Shown here: positions 1 through 8,200 of the stretch, piece after piece
How the letters are laid out: every line of letters starts with the position of its first letter
Position numbering within the stretch: position 1 is the first letter of the stretch
Assembly: GCA_014239505.1 (NCBI GenBank)
Contig: JAAZYT010000061.1
Span: forward strand, 1-10,866
Source of the DNA: Fidelibacterota bacterium
GTDB lineage: Bacteria > Fidelibacterota > Marinisomatia > Marinisomatales > TCS55
Direction of reading: 5' to 3'
DNA length: 10,866 nt
Translations under genes and position numbers: made by a program
The notes under the pieces: model-generated
What the model saw: only the letters and a program-made list of their open reading frames with translations
Told to the model about the DNA's origin: nothing
Database searches by the model: none

Positions 1-752
1 CCTGTATCTGCTTCAGGTCCTCCAAAAACAAAACGTCCAGTACCATTCACAATAAAATCATTTTCATATGATAGGCCACATTCATTTAACACTGGAATAA
101 TTACTTTGTTTATCATTTCTGATTCTACAAAATCGTGTTCAGCTTTTTCTGTATCAAACTGATCTAACATATCATCATGCTGTGTTGCAATAACGACTTT
201 AGTTACTAACGTCGGCTTACCATCTTGGTAGGCAACAGAAACTTGAGACTTGCTATCAGGTCTTAACCAAGGTATAGTACCATCTTTACGCAAGTCTGTC
301 ATTCTTTCGACCAATCTATGCGATAAATGAATGGGAATTGGCATTAACTCTTTGGTCTCATTGCATGCAAAACCAAACATTAAACCTTGATCTCCAGCAC
401 CTTGTTCATTATGAAGGCCAGATCCTTCATCTACGCCCTGTGCAATCTCAGAACTTTGTTCATCAAGCATAGATAAAATCTTAACATTATTATTATCCAT
501 ACCATAAGCTTTATCTGTATAACCAATTTCACCTAAGGTTTGCTTAACTACTTTTTCAACATCTACAGTGCCTTTTGAACGAATTTCCCCTGATACAATG
601 ACCGTTCCAGTTGTTGCTAATGTTTCACAAGCAACATGAGATTCAGAATCTTGCTCAAGGAGATTATCTAAAATAGCATCAGAAATAGCATCACAAACCT
701 TATCAGGATGCCCTTCAGAAACCGACTCTGATGTAAATACAAATTTACTCAT
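1..752 (-). CDS. metK: S-adenosylmethionine synthetase (methionine adenosyltransferase), C-terminus cut off by window edge
   Basis: MetK makes S-adenosylmethionine from methionine and ATP, releasing phosphate and pyrophosphate; it is a cytoplasmic homotetramer or dimer in most bacteria. I translated this gene by hand because it has no stop inside the window. The ATG lies at 752-750 and the protein begins MSKFVFTSESVSEGHPDK, with the family's N-terminal ATP/Mg-binding SEGHPDK segment. The PROSITE-type signature GAGDQG lies near residues 121-126, followed by GLMFGFACNET. The visible part ends at GGPEADTG, just before the expected LTGRKI segment and the GGGAFSGKD motif, so about 250 of roughly 385 residues are present. 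Glu-Ala at this spot is less usual than x-Gly, but the site is not diagnostic. A weak SD-like TAGG sits about 11 bases upstream. It follows pckA by 87 bases and may share its transcript or have its own promoter. The identification is secure. Confidence 0.96.
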   Translation of the reverse strand, partial: MSKFVFTSESVSEGHPDKVCDAISDAILDNLLEQDSESHVACETLATTGTVIVSGEIRSKGTVDVEKVVKQTLGEIGYTDKAYGMDNNNVKILSMLDEQSSEIAQGVDEGSGLHNEQGAGDQGLMFGFACNETKELMPIPIHLSHRLVERMTDLRKDGTIPWLRPDSKSQVSVAYQDGKPTLVTKVVIATQHDDMLDQFDTEKAEHDFVESEMINKVIIPVLNECGLSYENDFIVNGTGRFVFGGPEADT

Positions 753-781
753 ATAATTTAATACCTATTTAAAGTGAATAA

Positions 782-807
782 TATCAAGCATTGAATTTAA
801 CTTGATA
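782..807. repeat. Perfect 7-bp dyad (TATCAAG-N12-CTTGATA) in the pckA-metK spacer
   Basis: The arms TATCAAG (782-788) and CTTGATA (801-807) are exact reverse complements around a 12-base AT-rich centre. It is the only clear inverted repeat in the 87-base spacer between the pckA stop and the metK start. On the metK-sense strand it could be a weak hairpin. The bases after it (TTATTCAC) are not a proper U-tract, so it is a poor intrinsic terminator. It could instead be an operator controlling metK. Chance is possible in such AT-rich DNA. Confidence 0.4.
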
Positions 808-839
808 CATCGTTATGAAGAAAACAAGAATTTATTTTT

Positions 840-2459
840 TTACAATACTAATTTGGGACCTGCATCTCTAATTGTAGAATCACCAAGATCATATTTAATA
901 AAATTATCTTGAAATTTACTTACTAGATCATTTGCTGTATTTCTAAAAATAATCTGATCTTTCCAAATTTTAGAAGGGATTAAAAGGTTTGAATCTATTT
1001 CCCCTAAAGTATTTGGAACCAGAAAACCAAAATATGGATCTTTTACAAAAGTTGTGTTATTAATACTTCCATCAAGAATAGTATGGATTATTGATCTAGT
1101 AACAGGTAGTGAAATTCTTTTTGCTCCAGATTGGGCAGTTGCACCAACCCATCCAGTATTAACAATAAATGCTGGTACAGAATGATTATTCATTTTTTCT
1201 CTTAAAAGTTCTGCATATCTCAATGGATGCAAAGTAAGGAATGGGCCTCCAAAACAAGGAGAAAAAGTTGCCGTTGGTTTTTTAATACCTCTTTCAGTTC
1301 CAGCTACTTTAGCAGTATAGCCACTGATGAAATGATACATTGCTTGCTCTGGAGTTAATTTTGCTACAGGAGGTAAAATTCCATAAGCATCACAAGTAAG
1401 AAATATAATGGTGTTTGGATGATCTGCTATTGCAGGTTCTCCTTTTCCATAAATTGAGTTATCAATGTAGTTTAATGGATAGGATACGCGAGTATTTTCT
1501 GTTTTTGAACTATCAGAATAATCAACAACACCCGTATCTTTATCAAAAACAACATTTTCAAGAAGAGCACCATGACGGATTGCATTATAAATATCTGGTT
1601 CTTCCTTTGGATCTAGATTGATTGTTTTAGCATAACAACCACCTTCAAAATTGAAAATTCCATCGTCAGACCAACCATGTTCATCATCACCAATTAATGG
1701 TCGTTTTGGATCAGTTGAAAGTGTTGTTTTTCCTGTTCCACTAAGACCGAAAAAGATTGCTGCATTTTTTCCATCCTCATCAACATTTGCTGAACAATGC
1801 ATTGATAGAATCCCTTTAAGAGGTAGCATATAATGAAGTACTGAAAAAATACCCTTTTTCATTTCACCACCATATTCAGTTCCACCTATAATTGCAATAC
1901 GCTTTTCCATGTGAAATACAATAAATGTTTCAGAATTCATACCATGCTTTTTAAAATCTTTATTAAAAACACTTGAAGCATTAATAATTGTAAAATCTGG
2001 TTTAAATCCTTCAAGCTCTTCAACTTCTGGTCTAATAAACATATTATTTACAAAATGTGCTTGCCAAGCTCTTTTTGCTAAGATTCTTACATTTAAACTG
2101 TGATTAGGATCAAAACCTGCAAAACCATCAAACAAATAAGTTTTAGAATCATCTGTATTGTAATAATTGATTATTTTATTATATAGCTCATCAAAAATAC
2201 TTTCATCTAATTTTTGATTTACATCTCCCCACCAAATATTTTCTGTTGAAGTTGATTCATCTACAATATACTTATCTTTTGGAGATCTGCCAGTATATTT
2301 ACCAGTATCCACGATAGTAGCTCCTCTTGGACCAATAACACCTTCACCATTTTCAACAGTTTCTTTAATCAACTCATCAACAGATAGGTTGCGATAAACT
2401 TCTTTTACATTATTAATTCCAAGTTTATCAAAATCGAGTTCTTTACCAGCGACTAACAT
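840..2459 (-). CDS. pckA: Phosphoenolpyruvate carboxykinase (ATP)
   Basis: This enzyme converts oxaloacetate and ATP to phosphoenolpyruvate, CO2 and ADP, the entry step of gluconeogenesis in the cytoplasm. The 539-residue length is typical of the ATP-dependent family. The substrate-binding TGRSPKDK is at 56-63 (R58) and YGGEMKKG at 196-203, with H221 in HCSAN matching the metal-ligand region. The P-loop GLSGTGKTTLS is at 238-248, and LIGDDEHGWSDDGIFN at 255-270 fits the family signature exactly, with metal-binding D258 and D259. R324 in ENTRVSYP corresponds to the conserved arginine near the active site. No key residue seems to be missing. The ATG at 2459-2457 has a good AGGAG five bases upstream, and that SD overlaps the TAG stop of the recombinase gene. 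Translation is therefore probably linked to the upstream gene. The last gene of the tight cluster; metK follows after 87 bases. Confidence 0.98.
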   Translation of the reverse strand: MLVAGKELDFDKLGINNVKEVYRNLSVDELIKETVENGEGVIGPRGATIVDTGKYTGRSPKDKYIVDESTSTENIWWGDVNQKLDESIFDELYNKIINYYNTDDSKTYLFDGFAGFDPNHSLNVRILAKRAWQAHFVNNMFIRPEVEELEGFKPDFTIINASSVFNKDFKKHGMNSETFIVFHMEKRIAIIGGTEYGGEMKKGIFSVLHYMLPLKGILSMHCSANVDEDGKNAAIFFGLSGTGKTTLSTDPKRPLIGDDEHGWSDDGIFNFEGGCYAKTINLDPKEEPDIYNAIRHGALLENVVFDKDTGVVDYSDSSKTENTRVSYPLNYIDNSIYGKGEPAIADHPNTIIFLTCDAYGILPPVAKLTPEQAMYHFISGYTAKVAGTERGIKKPTATFSPCFGGPFLTLHPLRYAELLREKMNNHSVPAFIVNTGWVGATAQSGAKRISLPVTRSIIHTILDGSINNTTFVKDPYFGFLVPNTLGEIDSNLLIPSKIWKDQIIFRNTANDLVSKFQDNFIKYDLGDSTIRDAGPKLVL

Positions 2460-2470
2460 TTATTCTCCTA
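2460..2470 (-). promoter_or_regulatory. pckA ribosome binding site overlapping the xerC stop codon
   Basis: On the minus strand the xerC stop TAG (2470-2468) runs straight into AGGAG (2469-2465), followed by AATAA and the pckA ATG. This is one of the few strong SD sequences in the window. A ribosome ending xerC covers this site, so termination and reinitiation are likely coupled, while the strong SD also allows independent loading on pckA. Confidence 0.7.
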
Positions 2471-3382
2471 TTTTCCACCATGAGGGTGGGCTTGTTTATA
2501 TATACTTTTCATCCTCTCAGGTTTTATATGAGTATAAATTTGAGTTGATGATAGACTTGAATGACCTAATAAGTCTTTTACTGATCTGATATCAGCTCCC
2601 ATATCCATTAAATGAGTTGCAAACGAATGTCGTAAAATATGAGGCCCCAAATTTTGACCTTCAGCTACAAGTTTAATGTAATTCCGAATCCTTCTTTGGA
2701 TTGTGCTCTTTGGAACTCTTTTATTTTTTTTATTAACGAATAAAGGCTCATTTTTAGGAGCATTACTAATCGATAACGCACGACTTTTTAAGTAATTTTC
2801 AATGCAAAATTTCGCTCTATTTCCAAATGGAATCAACCGTTCTTTATTACCTTTTCCATAGACTTTAATTAATTGATTGCCTGAATCAATTTCTTGAATA
2901 TTTAGCGCAATTAATTCACTTAGCCTAATGCCAGTTGAGTAAAATAATTCTAAGATTGCTCTATCTCGCAAACCTTTATTAGTAGATTCATCTGGGATTT
3001 TCATTAAAGACTCAATTACTTTTTGATCTATAAAATTTGGTAATGTTTTTGATACTTTTGGAGTCTTTACGAGTATTGCTGGATTATTAATGACTTGTTC
3101 TGATTGTAGCAAATATTTAAATAGTGATTTAATCGAAGCCAAACGACGCGCAATAGTTTTGCTTGATGTTGGGGTTTTTAAATCTTTTCTGTCAATTTCT
3201 GATTCAAGAAAGCCACGAATGGATTCTCTATTAACTTTATCAAATCCAGAAATATTATTAGGTAAAAAAGCTAAAAACCTTGATAAATCATTTTGATAGG
3301 CTTTAACCGTATTATTAGAAAAACCTCTTTCCTTTTTTAAATAACGGTAGAAATCTGCTAATACTTTTTCTTTTTTATCCAT
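2468..3382 (-). CDS. xerC: XerC/XerD-family tyrosine recombinase
   Basis: Xer recombinases resolve chromosome dimers at dif sites next to the terminus, working with FtsK at division. The 304-residue length is normal. An N-terminal SAM-like DNA-binding domain (about 5-95) precedes the catalytic domain. The full catalytic set is visible: R153 in STGIRLSEL, K177 in GKGNKER, H248 and R251 in HILRHSFATHL, H274 in LLGHSS, and nucleophile Y283 in TQIYTHI. The C-terminal YKQAHPHG resembles the XerC tail (AHPR) more than the XerD tail (HHPR), so I call it XerC-type, but the XerC versus XerD choice is uncertain and the species may use a single Xer protein. It starts with ATG at 3382-3380, overlapping the end of the rluD-type gene by eight bases, with no clear SD, so translation is probably coupled. 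Nothing nearby suggests an integron or phage, so a housekeeping role is likely. Confidence 0.92.
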   Translation of the reverse strand: MDKKEKVLADFYRYLKKERGFSNNTVKAYQNDLSRFLAFLPNNISGFDKVNRESIRGFLESEIDRKDLKTPTSSKTIARRLASIKSLFKYLLQSEQVINNPAILVKTPKVSKTLPNFIDQKVIESLMKIPDESTNKGLRDRAILELFYSTGIRLSELIALNIQEIDSGNQLIKVYGKGNKERLIPFGNRAKFCIENYLKSRALSISNAPKNEPLFVNKKNKRVPKSTIQRRIRNYIKLVAEGQNLGPHILRHSFATHLMDMGADIRSVKDLLGHSSLSSTQIYTHIKPERMKSIYKQAHPHGGK

Positions 3383-4343
3383 TAGTTAAATCAATGTTAT
3401 TTTCAATATTTTTTATATCTAAAGGAATTGGCGCTTCGATTGAAATTAATTTATCATTATCTGGATGTTTAAATACTATTTTTTTTGCATGCAATGCTTG
3501 CCTTCCAATATTATTTAATAATTTTTTTAACAACTTATTCACTTCAGGTGTAAATCCTTTAATTTTTTGATCCCCACCTCCATATTTATTGTCACCAAAG
3601 ATAGGATGGTTCATACTTGAAGAATGTACACGTATTTGATGTGTTCTGCCAGTTTTTGGATAGAAGGTGATAGAACTTAAATATTGACCCTGTTTAATTA
3701 ATTCATAGTTTGTAACTGCCTCACGCCCCTCTTTATCAATATGATATGAAGTCGGATCTGACCTTTTTCTTTTAATGGCATTATTAATGCTGCCTTTGAA
3801 ATCTTTCCATATTCCCCATGTTATAGCAAAGTATTCTTTCTTTATTGTTCGATTTTGAAACTGAGAAGCAAGTTTTCTATGAGAGGCATTATCTTTAGCT
3901 ATTAGAATCACACCTGACGTATCTTTATCTAAACGATGAACTATTCCAGGTCGCAAAAATCCATTAAGATCGGATAATTGATCGAAATAGTAAACTAAAC
4001 CATTGGCTAATGTGCCACTAGTGTGACCATTTCCAGGATGCACAATCAAACCTGGCTGTTTATTTATTGCAATAATAAAGTTGTCTTCATATAAAATTTC
4101 TAACGGTATTTCTTGCGGGCTAATATCTTTTATATTAATATTTAAATCTGGAACAGTGTATGCTATAAATTCACTTCCATCTAATATCAAACTTGCTTTC
4201 GCTTCTGTATTATTAAGAAAAACTAATCCGTCATTAATCATTTTTTGTATCTTTGTTCTACTTAATTCTGGGAGCTGATTTGATAAAAATTTATCTAACC
4301 GAAGACCCTCTCCCTCAACTGCTGAAAGAGTTTTAGATGTCAA
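3375..4343 (-). CDS. rluD: RluA/RluD-family 23S rRNA pseudouridine synthase, TTG start
   Basis: This family isomerises uridines to pseudouridine, RluD acting on helix 69 of 23S rRNA late in 50S assembly. The protein has 322 residues. An S4-type RNA-binding domain occupies about 14-75 (RLDKFLSNQLPELSRTKIQ). The catalytic core follows, with the signature HRLDKDTSG at 136-144, D139 being the catalytic aspartate. Later motifs YFAITWG (171-177) and GRTHQIRVH (232-240) are also typical. The S4 domain and length fit RluD or the B. subtilis homologue YlyB; target sites cannot be read from sequence, so the symbol is a best match. The start is TTG (4343-4341), which makes TTGA with the lspA stop, a four-base overlap. 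The next in-frame Met (35) would cut into the S4 domain, so TTG is preferred. It is followed by xerC with an eight-base overlap. Confidence 0.92.
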   Translation of the reverse strand: MTSKTLSAVEGEGLRLDKFLSNQLPELSRTKIQKMINDGLVFLNNTEAKASLILDGSEFIAYTVPDLNINIKDISPQEIPLEILYEDNFIIAINKQPGLIVHPGNGHTSGTLANGLVYYFDQLSDLNGFLRPGIVHRLDKDTSGVILIAKDNASHRKLASQFQNRTIKKEYFAITWGIWKDFKGSINNAIKRKRSDPTSYHIDKEGREAVTNYELIKQGQYLSSITFYPKTGRTHQIRVHSSSMNHPIFGDNKYGGGDQKIKGFTPEVNKLLKKLLNNIGRQALHAKKIVFKHPDNDKLISIEAPIPLDIKNIENNIDLTNG

Positions 4344-4810
4344 TCTGGAATATTTTCTTTTTTTGGTTCAATAAAGAAAGAATCGTATAAAATAAAGCCC
4401 ATACCAATAGTCACATAAGAATCTGCAAAATTAAAAACATACCAATGATAATCTCTAATCATGAAATCTAAAAAATCTACGACTTCACCAAGAAAAATTC
4501 GGTCTATTAGATTTCCAATTGCTCCAGCAATAATAAGTGCCAGTCCTATGCGAATTACTATTCCAGAATCTTTAATCGTCCAGAGGTACCATAATAAAAA
4601 AATCGTAAAAATAAGTGATATAGAAGTAAAAATGTATATACCAAATGGAAAGTTAATTCCGAAAGCCATACCATCATTTGTTAAATAGGTTAAATTAAAA
4701 AAATTGGAAATAACTGGTATTGATTCGTAAAGATTCATGTTCATCCGAACCAAAGTTTTTGAAATTTGGTCTGTGAATACCAACAAGACACTCACAAACA
4801 GAATCTTCAT
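4340..4810 (-). CDS. lspA: Lipoprotein signal peptidase (signal peptidase II)
   Basis: LspA is an inner-membrane aspartyl protease that cuts the signal peptide from diacylglyceryl-modified prolipoproteins just before the lipidated cysteine. The protein has 156 residues with four hydrophobic spans, near 2-14, 56-77, 85-103 and 128-147. Family motifs are DQISK (14-18), NDGMAFG (45-51), GNLIDR (99-104), VVDFLDF (110-116) and FNFADS (126-131). The catalytic aspartates are D112 and D130 by alignment with the known enzyme. NDGMAFG has Met where Ala is usual, otherwise the family pattern is intact. The ATG (4810-4808) overlaps the stop of the DksA-like gene as ATGA, and its own stop overlaps the rluD start. 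Position next to ileS and an rluD-type gene is a widely conserved arrangement. Its presence implies a lipoprotein maturation pathway (Lgt and lipoproteins elsewhere in the genome). Confidence 0.96.
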   Translation of the reverse strand: MKILFVSVLLVFTDQISKTLVRMNMNLYESIPVISNFFNLTYLTNDGMAFGINFPFGIYIFTSISLIFTIFLLWYLWTIKDSGIVIRIGLALIIAGAIGNLIDRIFLGEVVDFLDFMIRDYHWYVFNFADSYVTIGMGFILYDSFFIEPKKENIPD

Positions 4811-5199
4811 ATTAATCCAAGCTTTTCTTTTTCTTTACAACCAACGCATTTAGTTGCATTTGGGACTTCCATCATTCGTTCTTCAGGGATAAGGCCTTCA
4901 CAAATTTTACAAACACCAAAAGATTCATTATCGATTCTTTCCAATGCTATTTCTAACTTTTTAAAATAGTCACTTTCTCTATTTAAAAGCATAAAACTCT
5001 TCTCTTGTTCATGAGAGTCAGTTCCTGCATCTGCCATATGTAAACTAAATATTGAATCTGGAGTAACTCCACCCATTTTATTTGATGCAGTTCCTAAACC
5101 TTCTTTTATTGTGTCTACTTCATCAGAAACATTACCCATTTTTTCTTCAATAGATTTTCTAAAACTCTTTAATTTTGTTTTTGAATATTTTTTAGCCAA
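4807..5199 (-). CDS. DksA/TraR-family C4 zinc-finger protein, TTG start
   Basis: Members of this family bind RNA polymerase through the secondary channel and alter transcription initiation, often together with ppGpp. The 130-residue protein has a lysine-rich helical N-terminal part (about 5-35), then MADAGTDSHEQEKS near 55-68, a predicted second coiled-coil arm (about 64-92), and a C4 zinc finger with C97, C100, C118 and C121. The coiled-coil tip of E. coli DksA carries DxxDxA; here the region reads ADAGTD, so equivalence to true DksA is not assured. It is closer in size and context to YlyA of B. subtilis, which lies in the same order between ileS and lspA. The start is TTG (5199-5197): AAAGGA lies eight bases upstream, and the first in-frame ATG (codon 21) would remove most of the first helix. 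It lies 20 bases after ileS and overlaps lspA by four bases. Confidence 0.88.
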   Translation of the reverse strand: MAKKYSKTKLKSFRKSIEEKMGNVSDEVDTIKEGLGTASNKMGGVTPDSIFSLHMADAGTDSHEQEKSFMLLNRESDYFKKLEIALERIDNESFGVCKICEGLIPEERMMEVPNATKCVGCKEKEKLGLI

Positions 5200-5213
5200 A
5201 ACTAGAATCCTTT
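5197..5213 (-). promoter_or_regulatory. Ribosome binding site fixing the TTG start of the DksA-like gene
   Basis: AAAGGA (5213-5208 on the minus strand) is followed by eight bases and TTG (5199-5197). It sits inside the 20-base gap after the ileS TAG stop. No ATG occurs in frame until codon 21, so this SD is the main reason for choosing the TTG. Confidence 0.65.
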
Positions 5214-5219
5214 CAGTAA

Positions 5220-8200
5220 CTAAATTCGTTCAATACCAAATTGAATATTTTGGTTTCCAATTTTAAAATTTTCACTATACTCTCCGGTTTTAGACTCTTT
5301 AATTATATCTACCGCTAAAACTTCATTTTTAAAAAGCGTTTCAAATGAAGAAATAGCATCACCAATAGTACCCTCAAGTAAGGAATAAATTTTAATTCTA
5401 TCTTCGACCGCGAAATTAGCATTTTTTCTCATAGTTTGCACATGTCTAATTATATCTCTTACAATTCCTTCTTGAACCAGATCTTCAGTTAATTCTATAG
5501 TTAAACCTACAGTGAAATTATCATCGCCTGAAGATGTATAGCCATCCGTTGATTCAGATATAAAAATTAGATCATCTCTGCCTAAAAAGATCACTTGATC
5601 TTCAAGTTCAATTTCATATTTATTTTTATTTCTAATTTGTTTTAAAAGGTCATCCTGATCAATATTGGTTAGTTTTACCTTTATTGTTTTTAAATCGCTT
5701 CCATACTTTTGGCCTAACAAAGGAAGGTTTGGTTTAACTATATATTTTATAAGTTGAGTCTCGTGCTCAACACGTTTAATCTTTTTTATATTTAATTCAT
5801 CTAAAACTACCTGCTGCTGATCAATTACAAAGTTAAATACATCATCATCATTAGTTGTAAAAGCTAATTCAGCTAGAGGTTGGCGAATTTTTATGTTTGC
5901 TTTATTTCTTGCAGATCTACCTAACTCAATTATTTTTCGCAAAGCATCAACTTTACCCATTAATAACAAATCTATCTTTGATTCATCACTTTTTGGATAA
6001 TTACAAAGATGAACACTTTCAGGCATTGTTTTATCAATGTTTTTAACAAGATTTTGATACATATTTTCAGTGACAAATGGTAATACTGGAGCTAAAATTT
6101 TAATTGTATTAATTAAAACTTCATAGAGTACAACATAAGCTGCTTGTTTATCAGTATCATCTTCACTTTTCCAAAAACGACGGCGACTACGTCTTATGTA
6201 CCAATTTGAAAGTTCATCAAGAAATAATTCAAATTTTTTCATCATAGTTTCTGAAGAAAAACCATTTAAAGCTGTATTTGCTTCTTTAATAAAAAGATGA
6301 AGTTTTGAGATTATCCATTTATCCATAATATTAAGATCTGCATCCGAAATATTAATTTTTCTTGGATCAAAACCATCAACTTCTGCATAAGTTGCAAAAA
6401 AAGAATATGAATTCCAAAATTGTATTAATTTTTTACGAATTCCATCTCCATGACTATAACCAAATAGCAAATTATGTTCAGGATTTTGAGATGCATAAAG
6501 CCAACGCATAACATCGACTCCCATTTTTTCAGCAGCATCATCAAACCAAATTGTATTACCCCATGATTTATGCATTTCGCGACCATCTTCAGCTTTTACT
6601 AATGCATGTCCTAATAAGTTTTTAAAGGGAGCTTTTTCTTCTAACATAGCAGACATAGCTAAAAGAGAATAAAACCAATTTCTAAATTGTCCTGGAAAAG
6701 ATTCGACAACAAATTCAGCTGGAAACCATTCATTCCAATATTCTTTATCAGTGTTATATTTTAAAGTAGAAAATGGCACTATACCAGCATCTAACCATGG
6801 ATTTCCAACATCTTCAACTCTTTTGCCAATAAGACCGCTTTCAGGATGCTTAATCTTTACCTTATCTATCCATGGACGATGAGGGCTATTACCTTCAAAT
6901 TCATCCCAACCTTCAACAGCTAGCTCTTTCAATTCTTCTTTTGAACCAACTACATAATATGATTCATCTTCAAATATCCAAATTGGAAGGGCTAAACCCC
7001 AAAACCTCTTTTTGGAAATCATCCAGTCACCCATATTATCTAACCATTCATGCTCTCTTTCTTGTCCCCATTCTGGAATCCAGTTTATTTCATCAACAAT
7101 TTTTTTAATTTTTTTGCGCCAATCCATATTGATATACCACTCATCAACTGAACGAAAAACTAATTCGTCCCCTGAACGCCAGCAGTGAGGGTAAATATGT
7201 GGATAATCTTCAACATATAATAAAAAACCACGTTTCTTTAAGTCATCTAAAATTTCTTTAACAGTCTCTTTATCTGTAGCGCTTTTCCCAGATAACCAAC
7301 CAAATTTATCAGTGAATTTTGACTCTTCATCTAAAGGAGCAATGCTAACCATTCCTAGTTTTTTACCAACTTTATTGTCAATATCACCACAACCTGGAGC
7401 CATATGAACAATGCCTGTACCTTCTCCAGCAATAACTATATCATTTCCTATATTATCTTTTCCAGGATTAACTACTTGATGTTGTGATTTACTACTTACC
7501 CCTTGATTTTCTAAAGATTCATCCACGTAAGGGTAGCCACCTGGAATATCTTGAGCTTCAAGATGATCATATGGTCCATCATAGGTCCATCCTACCATTT
7601 CTTCACCTTTAATTGTACCCAAGACTTCAAAGCCTCCTCTTTCCTTAAAAATCTGTGATATAGTCTTTAACTTTGGAACTCCATCAATCCATTGTTTCTT
7701 TTCTTTGAACTGTTTATCTAATCTTTTATAATTTAAGTTTTCTTCTGCAAAGTAATAAATAGAGCCATCAGTAGCTTTTATTTTAACATAATCTAAATTT
7801 CCATTTATTCCTGCAATAACATTTGAGGTTAATGTCCATGGAGTTGTTGTCCAAACTAGTAAATATTCTTCTTTTCTATCTTTAAGTGGAAAACGTACGA
7901 AAACAGATTTATGAGCTACTAATTTACGTCCTTCAATTATTTCCATTTGAGAATATGAAGTTCCTGAGCGTCCAGACCATGGAACCACATCAGAGCCACG
8001 ATAAATTTTTCCTTCTTCAAATAATTTTTTAAGGAATCCCCAAATCGTATAATTATTTTCATCTGACATTGTATAGTAAGAATTATTCCAATCCATCCAA
8101 TATCCAAGTCGTTTAGATTGCTCTGCTTGAATTTGTGAGTACTTTTCAACTCTATCTTTACACATTTTTACAAATTTTTCTATACCAAATTCTTCAACTT

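Noticed and set aside
753..839. Possible SAM-responsive riboswitch before metK
   Set aside because: The hairpin and AT-rich loop briefly recall the SAM-II layout, but the conserved GCUAAA-type segment and pseudoknot partner are missing, and no SAM-I or SAM/SAH core is visible.
1415..1833. Two plus-strand ORFs of 60-68 codons (1415-1621 and 1651-1833)
   Set aside because: Both lie antisense inside pckA, whose frame is fully supported by motifs; no SD and no recognisable protein.
2468..3382. Tyrosine recombinase as a sign of an integron, phage or genomic island
   Set aside because: The gene is embedded in a housekeeping cluster, has Xer-type motifs and length, and no attachment site, tRNA gene or cargo is nearby.
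3090..4969. Plus-strand ORFs of 65-75 codons at 3090-3296, 4081-4278, 4461-4688 and 4766-4969
   Set aside because: Each is the antisense shadow of xerC, rluD, lspA or the lspA/DksA-like junction, with composition that reflects the real gene.
6872..8149. Plus-strand ORF 6872-7108 and minus-strand ORF 7937-8149
   Set aside because: Both are out-of-frame reads within ileS, which is intact across its full length.
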